Assembly: GCF_026339735.1 (NCBI RefSeq)
Contig: NZ_JAPEQG010000003.1
Coordinates: 310,001-374,000, forward strand
Source: Streptomyces sp. NBC_01669
Lineage (GTDB): Bacteria; Actinomycetota; Actinomycetes; Streptomycetales; Streptomycetaceae
DNA: 64,000 nucleotides
Reading direction: 5' to 3'
A program made the position numbers and the translations under genes. Shown here piece after piece: positions 34,969-44,036 of this stretch. The notes under the pieces were generated by a model. That model saw only the letters and a program-made list of their open reading frames with translations. It did not search any database and had not been told where the DNA came from. Positions within the stretch are counted from its first letter, which is position 1. Each line of letters starts with the position of its first letter.

Positions 34969-35820
34969 TCACTCTCCAAGGGTGGGAACGGCGGCGAGCA
35001 GTTCCCCGGTGTAGTCGGCCGACGGGGCGGCGAGCACGTCGGTGGCCGGGCCGGACTCGACGACGTGTCCGTGTCGCATGACGACGATGTGGTCGGCGAT
35101 CCGGGAGACCACCGCCAGGTCGTGCGAGACGAGGACGAGGGCGATGCCATGCTCGGCCCGCAGCCGGTCCAGCAACTGCAGTACCGCCGCCTGGACGGTG
35201 ACGTCGAGCGCGCTGGTCGGTTCGTCGGCGAGGACGACGTCCGCGCGTAGCGCGACCGCCATGGCGATGGCGAAGCGCTGGGCCTGGCCGCCGGAGATCT
35301 GGTGCGGGTAGCGGCGCAGCAGGTCCGGGTCGAGCATGACGTCGCGCAGCGCGTCGTCGGTGCGTTGCCGGACCTCGGTGCCGCGGATGCCGTGGCGGGC
35401 GAGGACCCGCCGGATCAGCGTGCCGAGCCGCATCGTGGGGTTGAGGGAGGACTGCGGGCTCTGGCTGATGAGGGCGATGCGGGCGCCGCGCAGAGTGTTG
35501 AGAGTCTTCTCCGGAGCGCTGACGACATCGGTGTCGCCGAGCATGATGCGGCCGGAGACCCTCAGCCCGTCGGTCAGGCCGAGCATGGCGTGCAGGGTCG
35601 TGCTCTTGCCGGAGCCGGACTCGCCGACGATGGCCACGCAGGCCCCGGCGCGGACGTCGAGGTGCGGCAGGGAGGCGAGCAGCCGGGCGTCGTCACCGTC
35701 GCCGACGCGGACCTGGAGGTCGGTCACGGTGAGGGCGGACCGGTCAGGGCGGGGACGGCCGGAGACGATGCCCGCGGTCCCGCTGTCCTCGTCTCCGTCG
35801 CTGTCGCGGTGAGGTCTCAT
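34969..35820 (-). CDS. dppD: oligopeptide-type ABC transporter ATP-binding protein (first)
   Basis: 283 residues from the ATG at 35820, overlapping the dppC stop by 4 bases (ATGA). Walker A GESGSGKS, Q-loop ISQSPQSSLNPTM, signature ISGGQAQRFAIAMAV, Walker B VVLADEPTSALD and H-loop VSHDLAV. It lacks the Cys-containing C-terminal extension of most DppD proteins and is about 40 residues shorter, so it is a compact variant. It should pair with DppF as the nucleotide-binding dimer. Confidence 0.9.
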   Translation of the reverse strand: MRPHRDSDGDEDSGTAGIVSGRPRPDRSALTVTDLQVRVGDGDDARLLASLPHLDVRAGACVAIVGESGSGKSTTLHAMLGLTDGLRVSGRIMLGDTDVVSAPEKTLNTLRGARIALISQSPQSSLNPTMRLGTLIRRVLARHGIRGTEVRQRTDDALRDVMLDPDLLRRYPHQISGGQAQRFAIAMAVALRADVVLADEPTSALDVTVQAAVLQLLDRLRAEHGIALVLVSHDLAVVSRIADHIVVMRHGHVVESGPATDVLAAPSADYTGELLAAVPTLGE

Positions 35821-36758
35821 CTGGTCAGCTCCCGGTGCGGGTCCAGGGCGGAGCGCAGGCCCTCGCCGAGCACGTTGAAACAGAAGGCGGTGAGCAGGAT
35901 GGCCAGGCCCGGGAAGGCCACGACCCACCAGTCGGTGATGAACAGGTCCTGGCCCTGCTGGACCATCAGGCCCCACTCGGCGGTGGGCTCCTGCGGGCCC
36001 AGGCCCAGGTAGGACAGGGCGGCGGAGGTGAGGATCACGCCGCCCGCGTCGAGCGAGAGCTGGACCAGGACGGGCGTGACGGCGTTCGGGAGCACGTGGC
36101 GCAGCACGATCCGGGTCCGGGTGACGCCGAGGCAGCGGGCCGAGTCAACGAAGCCGCGGGTGCGGATGGTGGTCGCCGCGACGCAGGTCATGCGCGCGTA
36201 CCAGGGCCACCAGCCCACCGAGATGGCGATGATCGCGCTCCCGGTTCCGGCCTGGAGTACGGCGGCCAACGCGACGGACAGCAGCAGTGCGGGGAAGGCC
36301 AGGAAGATGTCCGTGATCCGCATGATCACGTCCCTGACCACGCCACCCGCGTACCCGGCGACCACGCCGAGCGGTACGCCGACCAGAGCGGAGAGGGTCA
36401 GCACGGCGGCCGCGACGGTGAGGGAGGTGCGGGCGCCGTACAGGACGCGGGTGAGCAGGTCGCGGCCGACGGCATCGGTGCCGAACCAGTGCTGTGCACC
36501 GGGGCCTGCCAGCGTGTCGAGGGGGTGGGTCGCGTGCGTGCCGTCGGCGGGATAGGGGGCCAGCCACGGGGCGAGGACCGCGCCGAGCACGATCAGGATC
36601 AGCACCACCGCTCCGACGTGCCGGGACCAGCCCAGGAGCCGTCGGACGCGTCCGCGCCGTGGCGCGGACGCGGGCCCCGAGGCGCTGTGGGGGACGGGGA
36701 CGTTGCCGGTTGCCGTGACGGGGAGCGGGGGAGCCTGCGTGGGGGAGCCGTCGGTCAT
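35817..36758 (-). CDS. dppC: ABC transporter permease, DppC type
   Basis: 313 residues from the ATG at 36758. The cytoplasmic N-terminus is Pro-rich, followed by the first membrane helix (GAVVLILIVLGAVLAPWLAP). The oppC motifs HWFGTDAVGRDLLTRVLYGA and the permease EAA-like loop (DSARCLGVTRTRIVLRHVLP) are present, with about six helices in total. Both ends overlap their neighbours by 4 bases, so the operon is translationally coupled. Confidence 0.92.
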   Translation of the reverse strand: MTDGSPTQAPPLPVTATGNVPVPHSASGPASAPRRGRVRRLLGWSRHVGAVVLILIVLGAVLAPWLAPYPADGTHATHPLDTLAGPGAQHWFGTDAVGRDLLTRVLYGARTSLTVAAAVLTLSALVGVPLGVVAGYAGGVVRDVIMRITDIFLAFPALLLSVALAAVLQAGTGSAIIAISVGWWPWYARMTCVAATTIRTRGFVDSARCLGVTRTRIVLRHVLPNAVTPVLVQLSLDAGGVILTSAALSYLGLGPQEPTAEWGLMVQQGQDLFITDWWVVAFPGLAILLTAFCFNVLGEGLRSALDPHRELTR

Positions 36759-37789
36759 GACAGTCTCACTCTCGGGTCGATGACCGCCTGGGTCAGGTCC
36801 ACCAGCAGGTTGGTCAGCACGTACGTCAGCGCGACGACGACGGTGACGCCGGCGACGGCGGGGGCGTCGGCGGAGGTGATGGCCGACGAGGCGTAGCGCC
36901 CCAGACCCGGCCAGTTGAAGACCTGCTCCACCAGGAACGCGTTCACCAGGGAGAACGCGAAGACCAGGGCGAGCAACGCCAGCAGCGGACCGGAGGCCGG
37001 TCGCAGCGAGAACCGGGTCAGCACCTGCCATCGGGAGAAGCCGTAGGCGCGTTCGAGTCGGGCGTGCGGGGCGGCGACCTCCTCCAGCAGCGCGGCGCGG
37101 GTCATCTGTGCGACCACGCCGACCGGGTAGGCGGCCATGACCAAGGCCGGAAGCACCAGATGGGCGAGGGCGCTGCCGAGGACGGGCCAGTTGCCGGTCA
37201 GCAGTGAATCGAGCAGCGTCAGGTGGGTGAGGTGCTGGAGCGGGCTGGTCTGGTTCAGGCTCGGCGTGTACTCCCCGGCGACGGGGAACCACCCCAACTG
37301 CGCGGCGAACAGGTTCTGGACGGCCAGGGCCAGCAGGAAGGCCGGCACCGACACCGCCAGCATGGAGGTCATCCGCACCGAGCCGTCGCCGACCGCGCGA
37401 CCCCATCGGCCCTTGCCACGACGCAGGTGCGCGCCGAGCAGGCCCAGCGGCAACCCGACCGCGACCGCCAGCACCAGGGCGCAGCCGACCAGTTCGAGCG
37501 TGGCGGGGAGGGCGGTCGAGATGTCGGCCAGGACGGTGCGCCGGGTGTGCAGACTGGTCCCCCAGTCGCCGCGGATCAGGCCCGTGACGTAGCGCCACAG
37601 CTGCTCGGGCAGCGGTGCGCCGAGACCGAGCTGCTTGCGGACGGCGGCCAGCTGTCTGGCCGTGGCGCGCGGGCCGGCGTAGGTGACGGCCGGGTCGCCT
37701 GGAACGAGACGGGTGATGGCGAAGGTCAGGGCGACGACACCCGCGACGACCAGGGCGGATTGGGCGAGGCGTTGGGTCAGGTAACTCAT
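36755..37789 (-). CDS. dppB: ABC transporter permease, DppB type
   Basis: 344 residues from the ATG at 37789. The first helix is SALVVAGVVALTFAITRLVPGDP, the usual DppB opening with its Pro-Gly-Asp-Pro turn. LGLGAPLPEQLWRYV and GDWGTSLHTRRTV follow, then six helices, with the loop AYGFSRWQVLTRFSLRPA as coupling helix. It forms the channel with DppC. It overlaps the substrate-binding lipoprotein gene by 4 bases. Confidence 0.92.
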   Translation of the reverse strand: MSYLTQRLAQSALVVAGVVALTFAITRLVPGDPAVTYAGPRATARQLAAVRKQLGLGAPLPEQLWRYVTGLIRGDWGTSLHTRRTVLADISTALPATLELVGCALVLAVAVGLPLGLLGAHLRRGKGRWGRAVGDGSVRMTSMLAVSVPAFLLALAVQNLFAAQLGWFPVAGEYTPSLNQTSPLQHLTHLTLLDSLLTGNWPVLGSALAHLVLPALVMAAYPVGVVAQMTRAALLEEVAAPHARLERAYGFSRWQVLTRFSLRPASGPLLALLALVFAFSLVNAFLVEQVFNWPGLGRYASSAITSADAPAVAGVTVVVALTYVLTNLLVDLTQAVIDPRVRLS

Positions 37790-39378
37790 GGCGACGGCTC
37801 CAGGTCGTAGACGAAGACGACGTCCGGGTAGGCGGGGTTGTCCCGGTAGCCGGTGATGCCGCTCGCGTAGACCCGCTGGTAGGTGTTGACGAACAGCGGC
37901 GCCGCCGCGGCGTGCTGCTCCAGCAGTTGCCGCTGCAGCAGGGCGTAGTTGGCCCGTGCGGCGGCCGGGTCGGTCGCGGTCAGCTGCGGGATCGCGTCGA
38001 TCTCACGGTCGACGACCGGGTCGTCGAGGTAGCTGAGGTTGAAGGAGACCGGCTGCGCGGAGTGGAACAGGTTGATGAACCAGCCGTAGGCGCTGGCGTA
38101 GTCCGCGTACCAGTACATGAGCAGGATGTCCTGGCGGTGCGCAGGGTCGGCGGACTTGGCCTGCGCCCACTGCGCGTTCCACTGCATGGGCCTGGCGTCG
38201 AGGGTGATGTTCAGGCCCTGCAGGTCGGAGGAGAGCAGGGTGACGAGGAGCTGCTGGGCGTCGTCCCCTTGCGCGTAGGTGAGGTTGAGCGTCAGGTGCT
38301 TCCCGCCCGGGCCGTAGCCGGCCTCGGCCAGCTGTTTCCGGGCCAGGGAGAGGTTCTGGTGCCGTGTCAGCGAGGGATCGTTGCCCGGAAGGCCGCTGGG
38401 GATGAGCCCCTGGGCCGGGCCGACGGAGCCGTGCAGGGCGGCGAGCAGGCCGTCGTAGTTGATGGCGTTCTGCACGGCCTGCCGCAGTCGCACGTCCTTG
38501 AGCGGTCCGGCGGCGGTGTTGAAGAACGCGATCATGTTCTGCAGTGACGGGGTGGCCTGGGTGGCGAGCGATCGGAAGTGCGTCGCCTCCTTGAACAGCT
38601 CCGGGTTGAGCTGGGCGACGAAGTTCACTTCGCCGGTCTCCATGGTCTGCCAGGCGGTGGTGACGTCGGGGGTGTGGTTGAAGACGATCTGGCGGTAGTG
38701 CCGCCCGCTCCAGCCGGCCCAGTACCCGGTGGAGGCGTTGAGGGTGACTTCGGCCTCCTGCCCCTGGTTCCAGGCGGCGACGGTGTACGGGCCGGTACCG
38801 GTGTCGTGGCCGGCCTCCAGCCAGTTCTTGAGCGCGCCGGGTTTCACCCCGGGCGGGGTGGTGTCGTAGATGTAGGCGCCGTAGTCGGAGGAGGCGATGA
38901 CGTCCATCGGCGCCGCGTAGGAGAGGTGGAACGCCAGCGTGGCGGGGTCCGGGGTGTCGATGGAGCTGACGGCGTCCCAGATGTAGGCGGCACCGCCCTG
39001 CGCGGCGACGGTCCGTTCGATGGCGGCCTTGGCGGCCTGCGCGGTCACCGGGGCGCCGTCGTGGAACCGCACGCCCCGGCGCAGGTGGAAGGTCCAGGTG
39101 CGGCCGTCCGCCGAGGAGGCCCAGGAGGTGGCGAGCTGCGGCTTGACGGTCCGGGTGGCCGGGTCGTACCGGGTGAGGGACTCGTAGACGTTCTGCAGGA
39201 CGATGAGTTCGTTGGAGTACGAGGTCGCCGGGTCCCAGTCGGTGACGACGTCCCGGTGGTAGGAGTAGGTGAAGGTGGGGGAGAACGCGGTGGCGGCCTG
39301 GGGTGTGCCGCCGGCGCAGCCCGCGACGCACAGGGCGACGGCCGCGGCGAGCGTCGGCAGGCGAAGTCGCCGTGCCAT
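37786..39378 (-). CDS. extracellular substrate-binding lipoprotein, SBP_bac_5 family
   Basis: 530 residues. The signal peptide ends in the lipobox LCVAGC, so the mature protein would be lipid-anchored at Cys21. Family marks: NVYESLTRYDPATRTVKPQL, TWTFHLRRGVRFHDGAPVTA, TGTGPYTVAAW and VRLRQAVQNAINYDGLLAAL. This protein captures the solute for the DppBCDF importer. The family covers peptides, nickel, glutathione and heterocycles, so the ligand cannot be read from the sequence. The hyuA and DUF917 genes upstream point to a cyclic amide or lactam. Confidence 0.9.
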   Translation of the reverse strand: MARRLRLPTLAAAVALCVAGCAGGTPQAATAFSPTFTYSYHRDVVTDWDPATSYSNELIVLQNVYESLTRYDPATRTVKPQLATSWASSADGRTWTFHLRRGVRFHDGAPVTAQAAKAAIERTVAAQGGAAYIWDAVSSIDTPDPATLAFHLSYAAPMDVIASSDYGAYIYDTTPPGVKPGALKNWLEAGHDTGTGPYTVAAWNQGQEAEVTLNASTGYWAGWSGRHYRQIVFNHTPDVTTAWQTMETGEVNFVAQLNPELFKEATHFRSLATQATPSLQNMIAFFNTAAGPLKDVRLRQAVQNAINYDGLLAALHGSVGPAQGLIPSGLPGNDPSLTRHQNLSLARKQLAEAGYGPGGKHLTLNLTYAQGDDAQQLLVTLLSSDLQGLNITLDARPMQWNAQWAQAKSADPAHRQDILLMYWYADYASAYGWFINLFHSAQPVSFNLSYLDDPVVDREIDAIPQLTATDPAAARANYALLQRQLLEQHAAAAPLFVNTYQRVYASGITGYRDNPAYPDVVFVYDLEPSP

Positions 39379-39432
39379 GGGGGCCTCCTGCTGTGGTTGG
39401 GGAGAGGGCCGGGGGGTGCCGGGGCTGGGCGG

Positions 39433-41031
39433 TTACAGGTCGCCGAGCGGGCCTGCGGCCTTGACACGCAGGCGCAGGGCGGGTTCGTTGAGGTAGCTGA
39501 GCGGGACTTCGTTGATCTCGACGACCTCGACGGCGGAGGGCGCGCCGCCGGCCTGGATGGCGCGGTGACGGGCAGCCTCCTCGGCGGCGGCGATCGCCTC
39601 GGCGCGCCCCTGACCCGCCGGGATGATCGTTTCGACGGTGCCGCTGACCATGGCGATCGCGGCGCCGACGGCGTTGGCCACATCGCCGTGGTCGGGGCGG
39701 ACCACCTCGCTGACGCCGGGCAGGTCGTCGGGGATCAGGAAGGCTCCGCCGCCGACGACGACCAGCGGCCGGTCGGCCTTGCCGAAGGTGATCCGGTCCA
39801 CCGCGTCCGCGAGCCTGGCGTCGGCGTCGGCCAGGGCCTGGCGCAGCCGGGCGTGGGCGGCGCCCGGGATCCGGCCGGCCGACAGGCCCGCGCCGCGCCC
39901 GGCCAGTACGCCGGCGTCGGTCAGCGTCGCGGTGCCGCCGCCGAAGACGAACGCCTCGCGGCTGATCCGGTAGCCGACGGACTCCGGGCCGATTTGGCCG
40001 TCGGGACCGATGACGGTTCCGCCGCCGAGGGCGAGGGCGAGGATGTCGGGCATGCGGAAGTTGGTGCCGACCCCGCCGATCTCGACGCCGGCCGCGGACT
40101 CGCGCGGGAACCCGGCCACCAGCGCGCCGAAGTCGGTGGAGGTGCCGCCCACGTCGGCCACGATCGCGTCGTCCAGCCCGGACAGACAGGCCGCGCCGCG
40201 GATGGAGTTCGACGGACCGGAGCCGATGGTCAGGACCGGGTAGTCCGCGGCGTAGTCCATCGTCATCAAGGTGCCGTCGTTCTGGGCGAAGTACGTCGCC
40301 GCGTCCAGGTCGCGCGCGGCCAGGGTCTGGTGCAGTCCGTCGCGGACCGTGGCGATCACCTGGTAGAGCGCGGCGTTGAGGACCGTGGCGTTCTCCCGCT
40401 CCAGCAGGCCGAGCGAGCCGACCTCGTGGCTCATCGAGACCTGCACGCCGTCGCCCAGGTGCTTGCGGACCAGCTCGGCGGCGGCCAGCTCGTGGTCGGT
40501 GAAGGCCGGACTGAACACACCGGTGAGCGCGACCGCGTCGACCCGCCCGGCCACCGTGTCGAGGAAGGCCCGCAGCCGGTCCTCGTCGAGCCCGCTGATC
40601 GGCCGCCCGTCGACGTAGTGGCCGCCCGGCAGCACGGCCGACCCTGCGGCGATCGCAGACGCCAGGTCCCCCGGCCATGACTGCAACGGCGGGACGGAGG
40701 TGGTGGCCGGACCGCCGAGGCGGACCGCGGCGACCCGGCCGAGGCCGCGCCGCTCCAGGATCGCGTTGGTGGCGTGCGTGGTGCCGAGCATCACCCGGCC
40801 GACGCGGCCGGCGTCCTCGCCGACCGCGTCCAGCACGGCGGTCAGCGCGCTGCGCAGTCCGGTGGTGACGTCGGCGCTGGTGGCCTGCTTGGTGCGGGCG
40901 ATGACCGTGCCGTCGGCGGTCAGCACGACGGCGTCGGTGTTGGTGCCGCCGACGTCGATGCCCACGCGCAGGTCGCGGGCGCCGGGCGTGGTGCGCGCCG
41001 GGACAGTGGCGCGGAGCGTGGTCGTGGTCAT
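39433..41031 (-). CDS. hydantoinase/oxoprolinase-family ATPase (HyuA-like)
   Basis: 532 residues from the ATG at 41031, overlapping the DUF917 stop by 4 bases. The actin-like ATPase fold is marked by LRVGIDVGGTNTDAVVLT, VMLGTTHATNAILERRGLG and TIGSGPSNSIRGAACLSG, then AIVADVGGTSTDFGAL and LVVVGGGAFLIPDDL. Family enzymes open cyclic amides such as 5-oxoproline, hydantoins or N-methylhydantoin using ATP. The short form (about 530 residues without the HyuB half) usually pairs with DUF917 proteins, as here. Seen: family and operon. Inferred: the substrate class. Confidence 0.88.
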   Translation of the reverse strand: MTTTTLRATVPARTTPGARDLRVGIDVGGTNTDAVVLTADGTVIARTKQATSADVTTGLRSALTAVLDAVGEDAGRVGRVMLGTTHATNAILERRGLGRVAAVRLGGPATTSVPPLQSWPGDLASAIAAGSAVLPGGHYVDGRPISGLDEDRLRAFLDTVAGRVDAVALTGVFSPAFTDHELAAAELVRKHLGDGVQVSMSHEVGSLGLLERENATVLNAALYQVIATVRDGLHQTLAARDLDAATYFAQNDGTLMTMDYAADYPVLTIGSGPSNSIRGAACLSGLDDAIVADVGGTSTDFGALVAGFPRESAAGVEIGGVGTNFRMPDILALALGGGTVIGPDGQIGPESVGYRISREAFVFGGGTATLTDAGVLAGRGAGLSAGRIPGAAHARLRQALADADARLADAVDRITFGKADRPLVVVGGGAFLIPDDLPGVSEVVRPDHGDVANAVGAAIAMVSGTVETIIPAGQGRAEAIAAAEEAARHRAIQAGGAPSAVEVVEINEVPLSYLNEPALRLRVKAAGPLGDL

Positions 41032-42101
41032 CGCAGGTCCTCCACCGGGGTGTAATCGAGGTCGTAGCCGAACGCCCTGGGCCCGGCGATCTCCAGTCCG
41101 CGTGGGGTGCGCCACAGCGGGTGACAGGGCCAGGACAGGACGGTGATGCGCTGGCCGTAGCGCAGTGACTCGGTCGAGACCGCGTCGGCGGTCTCCGCGT
41201 CCACCACGGTGATCAGGTCCGGGACGCAGGCGCGGACGCGGCCGTCCTCGAACGCGACCAGGTTCTCGTTCTGGATCTCCACGCGCAGCATCCGGCCGCG
41301 GTCGCTGCCGGTGCCGTCCACGATGAGACTGCCGCGGACGAAGCCGCCGCCGGTGCGGCGCTCCACGTCCACGACCTTGCCGGTGATCAGCGTCGTGGCC
41401 CGCAGCAGCTCCGCGAGAGCCTTGACCGGTTCCCCGCTGTCGGCGACGGTCCGGCCGATCCACACCGCCGAGCTGACCGAGCCCTCGACGACCGCGCCGT
41501 GCAGTTGTCGGCCGGTCATCACGTAGTCCGCCATCAGCGCCGATCCGCCGCAGGCGACGGCCACCGCCCGCGCGATGGCCTCGGACCACGGTCCGTCCAC
41601 CGGGCGGATCGTGGAGAGGTTGCCCTGCACGTCGGCCAGCACGATCAGGTTGACCGGCAGGCCCGCGATGTTCTGCGAGACCATCTGGACCTCCGGGAAG
41701 GCGCGGCCCACGCTGTCAGCGTCCACCAGCGGCACGCCCAGCCGGGCGGCCCACGCCACCGCGCCGACGCCGTTGCTGCCGCCGATCTCGCTCGCCATCA
41801 CCGCCGAGACGGGGCGGCCGAAGATGCGCTCCACCTCGGCCGCGATCAGCACGGGCTCCTCGCCGCTCATCGGCATCTCGTGCGAGACGGTGGGCGCGCC
41901 GATCCCCGAGAGGGGCAGCACCAGCCCGTCGTCCGGAACCTTGGCCAGCGGGACGATTGGGACGTCGCCGTACCGGCTCAGGGCGTGCCAAGCGGCCAGC
42001 AGACCGCTGTCGACGCTCCCGCCGCCACCGGTCCCCAGCACGCCACAGCCACGTGCGAACGCGGGAAGGTCGTCGGGTGTGATCCGATCAATCGGTTGCA
42101 T
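41028..42101 (-). CDS. DUF917-family protein
   Basis: 357 residues from the ATG at 42101. The family N-terminal glycine motif is ARGCGVLGTGGGGSVDSGLL. MASEIGGSNGVGAVAWAARL and PLVDADSVGRAFPEVQMVSQ are the conserved central blocks, and VEIQNENLVAFEDGRV lies in the C-terminal domain. DUF917 proteins are regular partners of HyuA-like ATPases, and the function is not firmly assigned. It is the first gene of the operon and faces the PucR gene across 90 bases. Confidence 0.88.
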   Translation of the reverse strand: MQPIDRITPDDLPAFARGCGVLGTGGGGSVDSGLLAAWHALSRYGDVPIVPLAKVPDDGLVLPLSGIGAPTVSHEMPMSGEEPVLIAAEVERIFGRPVSAVMASEIGGSNGVGAVAWAARLGVPLVDADSVGRAFPEVQMVSQNIAGLPVNLIVLADVQGNLSTIRPVDGPWSEAIARAVAVACGGSALMADYVMTGRQLHGAVVEGSVSSAVWIGRTVADSGEPVKALAELLRATTLITGKVVDVERRTGGGFVRGSLIVDGTGSDRGRMLRVEIQNENLVAFEDGRVRACVPDLITVVDAETADAVSTESLRYGQRITVLSWPCHPLWRTPRGLEIAGPRAFGYDLDYTPVEDLR

Positions 42102-42191
42102 GCCGATCAGGGTGGCCGACAGGTGAACCGACCGGATAGTGGCAGCAACACAAGTCTTTCCAGACCGTTGTGACACTGGCACACTCCAGGC
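42102..42191. promoter_or_regulatory. divergent promoter/operator region
   Basis: 90 bases between the DUF917 and PucR genes. An imperfect dyad, GTGGCAGCAACACAAG and, inverted, GTGCCAGTGTCACAAC, spans about 42137-42185 and is a plausible PucR operator. TTTCCAGACCGTTGTGAC may include promoter elements. Confidence 0.45.
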
Positions 42192-43667
42192 ATGCCGTAC
42201 GTCGCCGACCTGCTCGGACGCGGGTCGCCCATCCCCTTCGCGCTCCTCGCGGGACCCGCGGCGGAGACCGAGCTGACCTCCGTCGCCGCCGTGGAGTCGC
42301 TCCGCTCGCTCGAGCACGTGCCGCCCGGCGCGCTGGCCGTCGTCACCGGTCGCTCCACCGCGCGGGCGGCCGGCTACCAGGTCGACGTCGCCATCCGCAC
42401 CGCCGCCGAGCGCGGCGTCCCGGCCCTCCTGCTGATCGGCGTCGCGGATCTGCCGCGCACCGCCGCGCACCTCGCCACGCGCGCGGGCATCGCCGTGCTC
42501 TCCGTCCCCGAGGACGTGGACGTGGCCAAGGTGGTGCTCCAACTCGGGCAGGTCATCCGCGGCGACGCCGCCGACACACTCGCCCGCGCCGACGCCGCAC
42601 TCGACGCGCTCCGCACCCCGGGCGAGTCACCCACCGAGTTGCTGGCCCGGGTGAGCGAGGCACTGGGCTGCCCGCTCACCCTGACCGACGAGCCGGACCA
42701 GGGTGAGCCGGTGTGGGTCGCGGGTCGCTGCCGAGGCAGTGTGGCGGGACCGAAGGACGACGCGGTCCGCCTCGTGCTCCCCGCCGTCGCCGCGGCGGTG
42801 TCCCTGCAGCGCACCCACGCGCTCGAACGCGAGACGGCGCCCGGAGCGGCCCGCTCCGAGGTCGTTGCCGAACTGATCCTCTCCGAGCGCGCCCAGGCCG
42901 GCCAACTCGCCGAGCGGGCCCGGATGCTGGGCTTTCCCGTGGACGAGGTGCACACGGTCGTCCGAGTCCGGACCGGAGCGGCGACGGGTGTCACGGCCGG
43001 CACCTCGGACGGCGGCGGAACCGCCCATGCGGACCTGGCCGAGGACCGGCGTCTCGCCGAGACGTTCGCCCTGCTCGTCCACCAGACCCGGCACCCCACG
43101 CACGAGAGGTGGAACGCCGCCCGCCTGGCCGATGACCTCCTGCTGATCGCGACCGGTCGCGCCGAAGTGCCGGAGCACCGGATCCGGGAGGCTCTCACCT
43201 CGGTGCGGGCCGCACTCGCCGTCGAACATCCCGCTGCAGACCTGCACTTCGGAATCGGCACCGCGCACCGCGGCATCGACGGCCTGCGGCAGTCCGCGCT
43301 CGAAGCGCGGGCCGCGGCGGACGTGGCCGCACGCAAGCACATCGCCGTTCACGCCTTCGACGCCACAGGGCTCAGCCGCATCCTGGCCGCCGTGTCGGGC
43401 TCGCCACTCTCCCGCCGCGCGGTCGACGACCTGCTCGCCCCCCTCGACGTCCTGGGCCAGGACGAAGCCGTCGAGGCCATCACCACCCTCGGCGCCTACC
43501 TCGCCGCCCGGGGCTCCCTCAAGGCCGCAGCCGCCCGGCTCCGCCTGCATCCCAACACCGTCGGCTACCGCGTCCGCCGCATCACCGCCCGGCTCGGCGC
43601 CGACCTGGACGACCCCGACACCGCCTTCGCCCTTCAACTCGCCTGCCGAGTCCGCCTGCAGGACTGA
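42192..43667 (+). CDS. PucR-family transcriptional regulator
   Basis: 491 residues from the ATG at 42192. The N-terminal PucR domain (YVADLLGRG, ALAVVTGRSTARAAGYQVDV) is followed by a GGDEF-like middle domain and a C-terminal PucR-type HTH (AYLAARGSLKAAAARLRLHP, NTVGYRVRRITARLG). Family members control purine, amino-acid and hydantoin use. It is divergent from the DUF917-hyuA-dpp operon and likely controls it. Its stop codon lies inside the tRNA-like sequence that follows, so the accessory region abuts the gene without breaking it. Confidence 0.9.
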   Translation: MPYVADLLGRGSPIPFALLAGPAAETELTSVAAVESLRSLEHVPPGALAVVTGRSTARAAGYQVDVAIRTAAERGVPALLLIGVADLPRTAAHLATRAGIAVLSVPEDVDVAKVVLQLGQVIRGDAADTLARADAALDALRTPGESPTELLARVSEALGCPLTLTDEPDQGEPVWVAGRCRGSVAGPKDDAVRLVLPAVAAAVSLQRTHALERETAPGAARSEVVAELILSERAQAGQLAERARMLGFPVDEVHTVVRVRTGAATGVTAGTSDGGGTAHADLAEDRRLAETFALLVHQTRHPTHERWNAARLADDLLLIATGRAEVPEHRIREALTSVRAALAVEHPAADLHFGIGTAHRGIDGLRQSALEARAAADVAARKHIAVHAFDATGLSRILAAVSGSPLSRRAVDDLLAPLDVLGQDEAVEAITTLGAYLAARGSLKAAAARLRLHPNTVGYRVRRITARLGADLDDPDTAFALQLACRVRLQD

Positions 43668-43709
43668 CTCTTAATCAGCGGGTCCGGGGTTCGAGTCCCT
43701 GGCGGCGCA
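43664..43709 (+). other. 3' half of tRNA-Lys(CTT): probable attachment site
   Basis: CTGACTCTTAATCAG is an anticodon arm with anticodon CTT, and GGTTCGAGTCC is the T loop. GGCGGCGCA is the 3' acceptor strand plus discriminator. The 5' half is absent; PucR coding sequence lies there instead. A 3' tRNA fragment alone is the usual mark left by tyrosine-integrase elements at att sites, and mobile genes and an integrase lie to the right. Confidence 0.7.
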
Positions 43710-43988
43710 CATTGCTCAAATTGCAAGCTCCGCCGGCGTCACGAGTGTCCTGCAGCTGATGGTGCGTGCCCTGGCCAAGCAGAACGCCGACGGCAATGCC
43801 CCCGGGCGCGCGGCCGCCTTCGCCCGCCAGTACCGCGCCGGCGGCACCAAGGAGGGCCGGAACGTCGCTGACGTCCTGGACCGCCTGCTGGACGAGTCCT
43901 GCGGCGTCACCGTCATCGCGGAGCTAGAGCGCCTACTACGCTCTGCGTCACACTGTCCTGAACGGGCGAGTCCTGCACTCACACGACC
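43710..43988 (+). pseudogene. short unrecognised coding remnant after the att-like site
   Basis: An open frame from about 43710 reads VTSVLQLMVRALAKQNADGN, RAAAFARQYRAGGTKEGRNV and ADVLDRLLDESCGV, with good codon usage until about 43945. It has no start and breaks at the IS256 end. It is probably an eroded gene of the integrated element; no family recognised. Confidence 0.4.
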
Positions 43989-44036
43989 GGGTCTGTACGG
44001 TAACCGGTGTAACTCCCGAGCTGGAAGCGACAGTTG

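Noticed and set aside
38003..40680. Long open frames on both strands over the SBP and hyuA genes (up to 891 codons)
   Set aside because: Low-complexity Arg/Gly/Pro composition; both are shadows of the motif-bearing SBP and HyuA frames.
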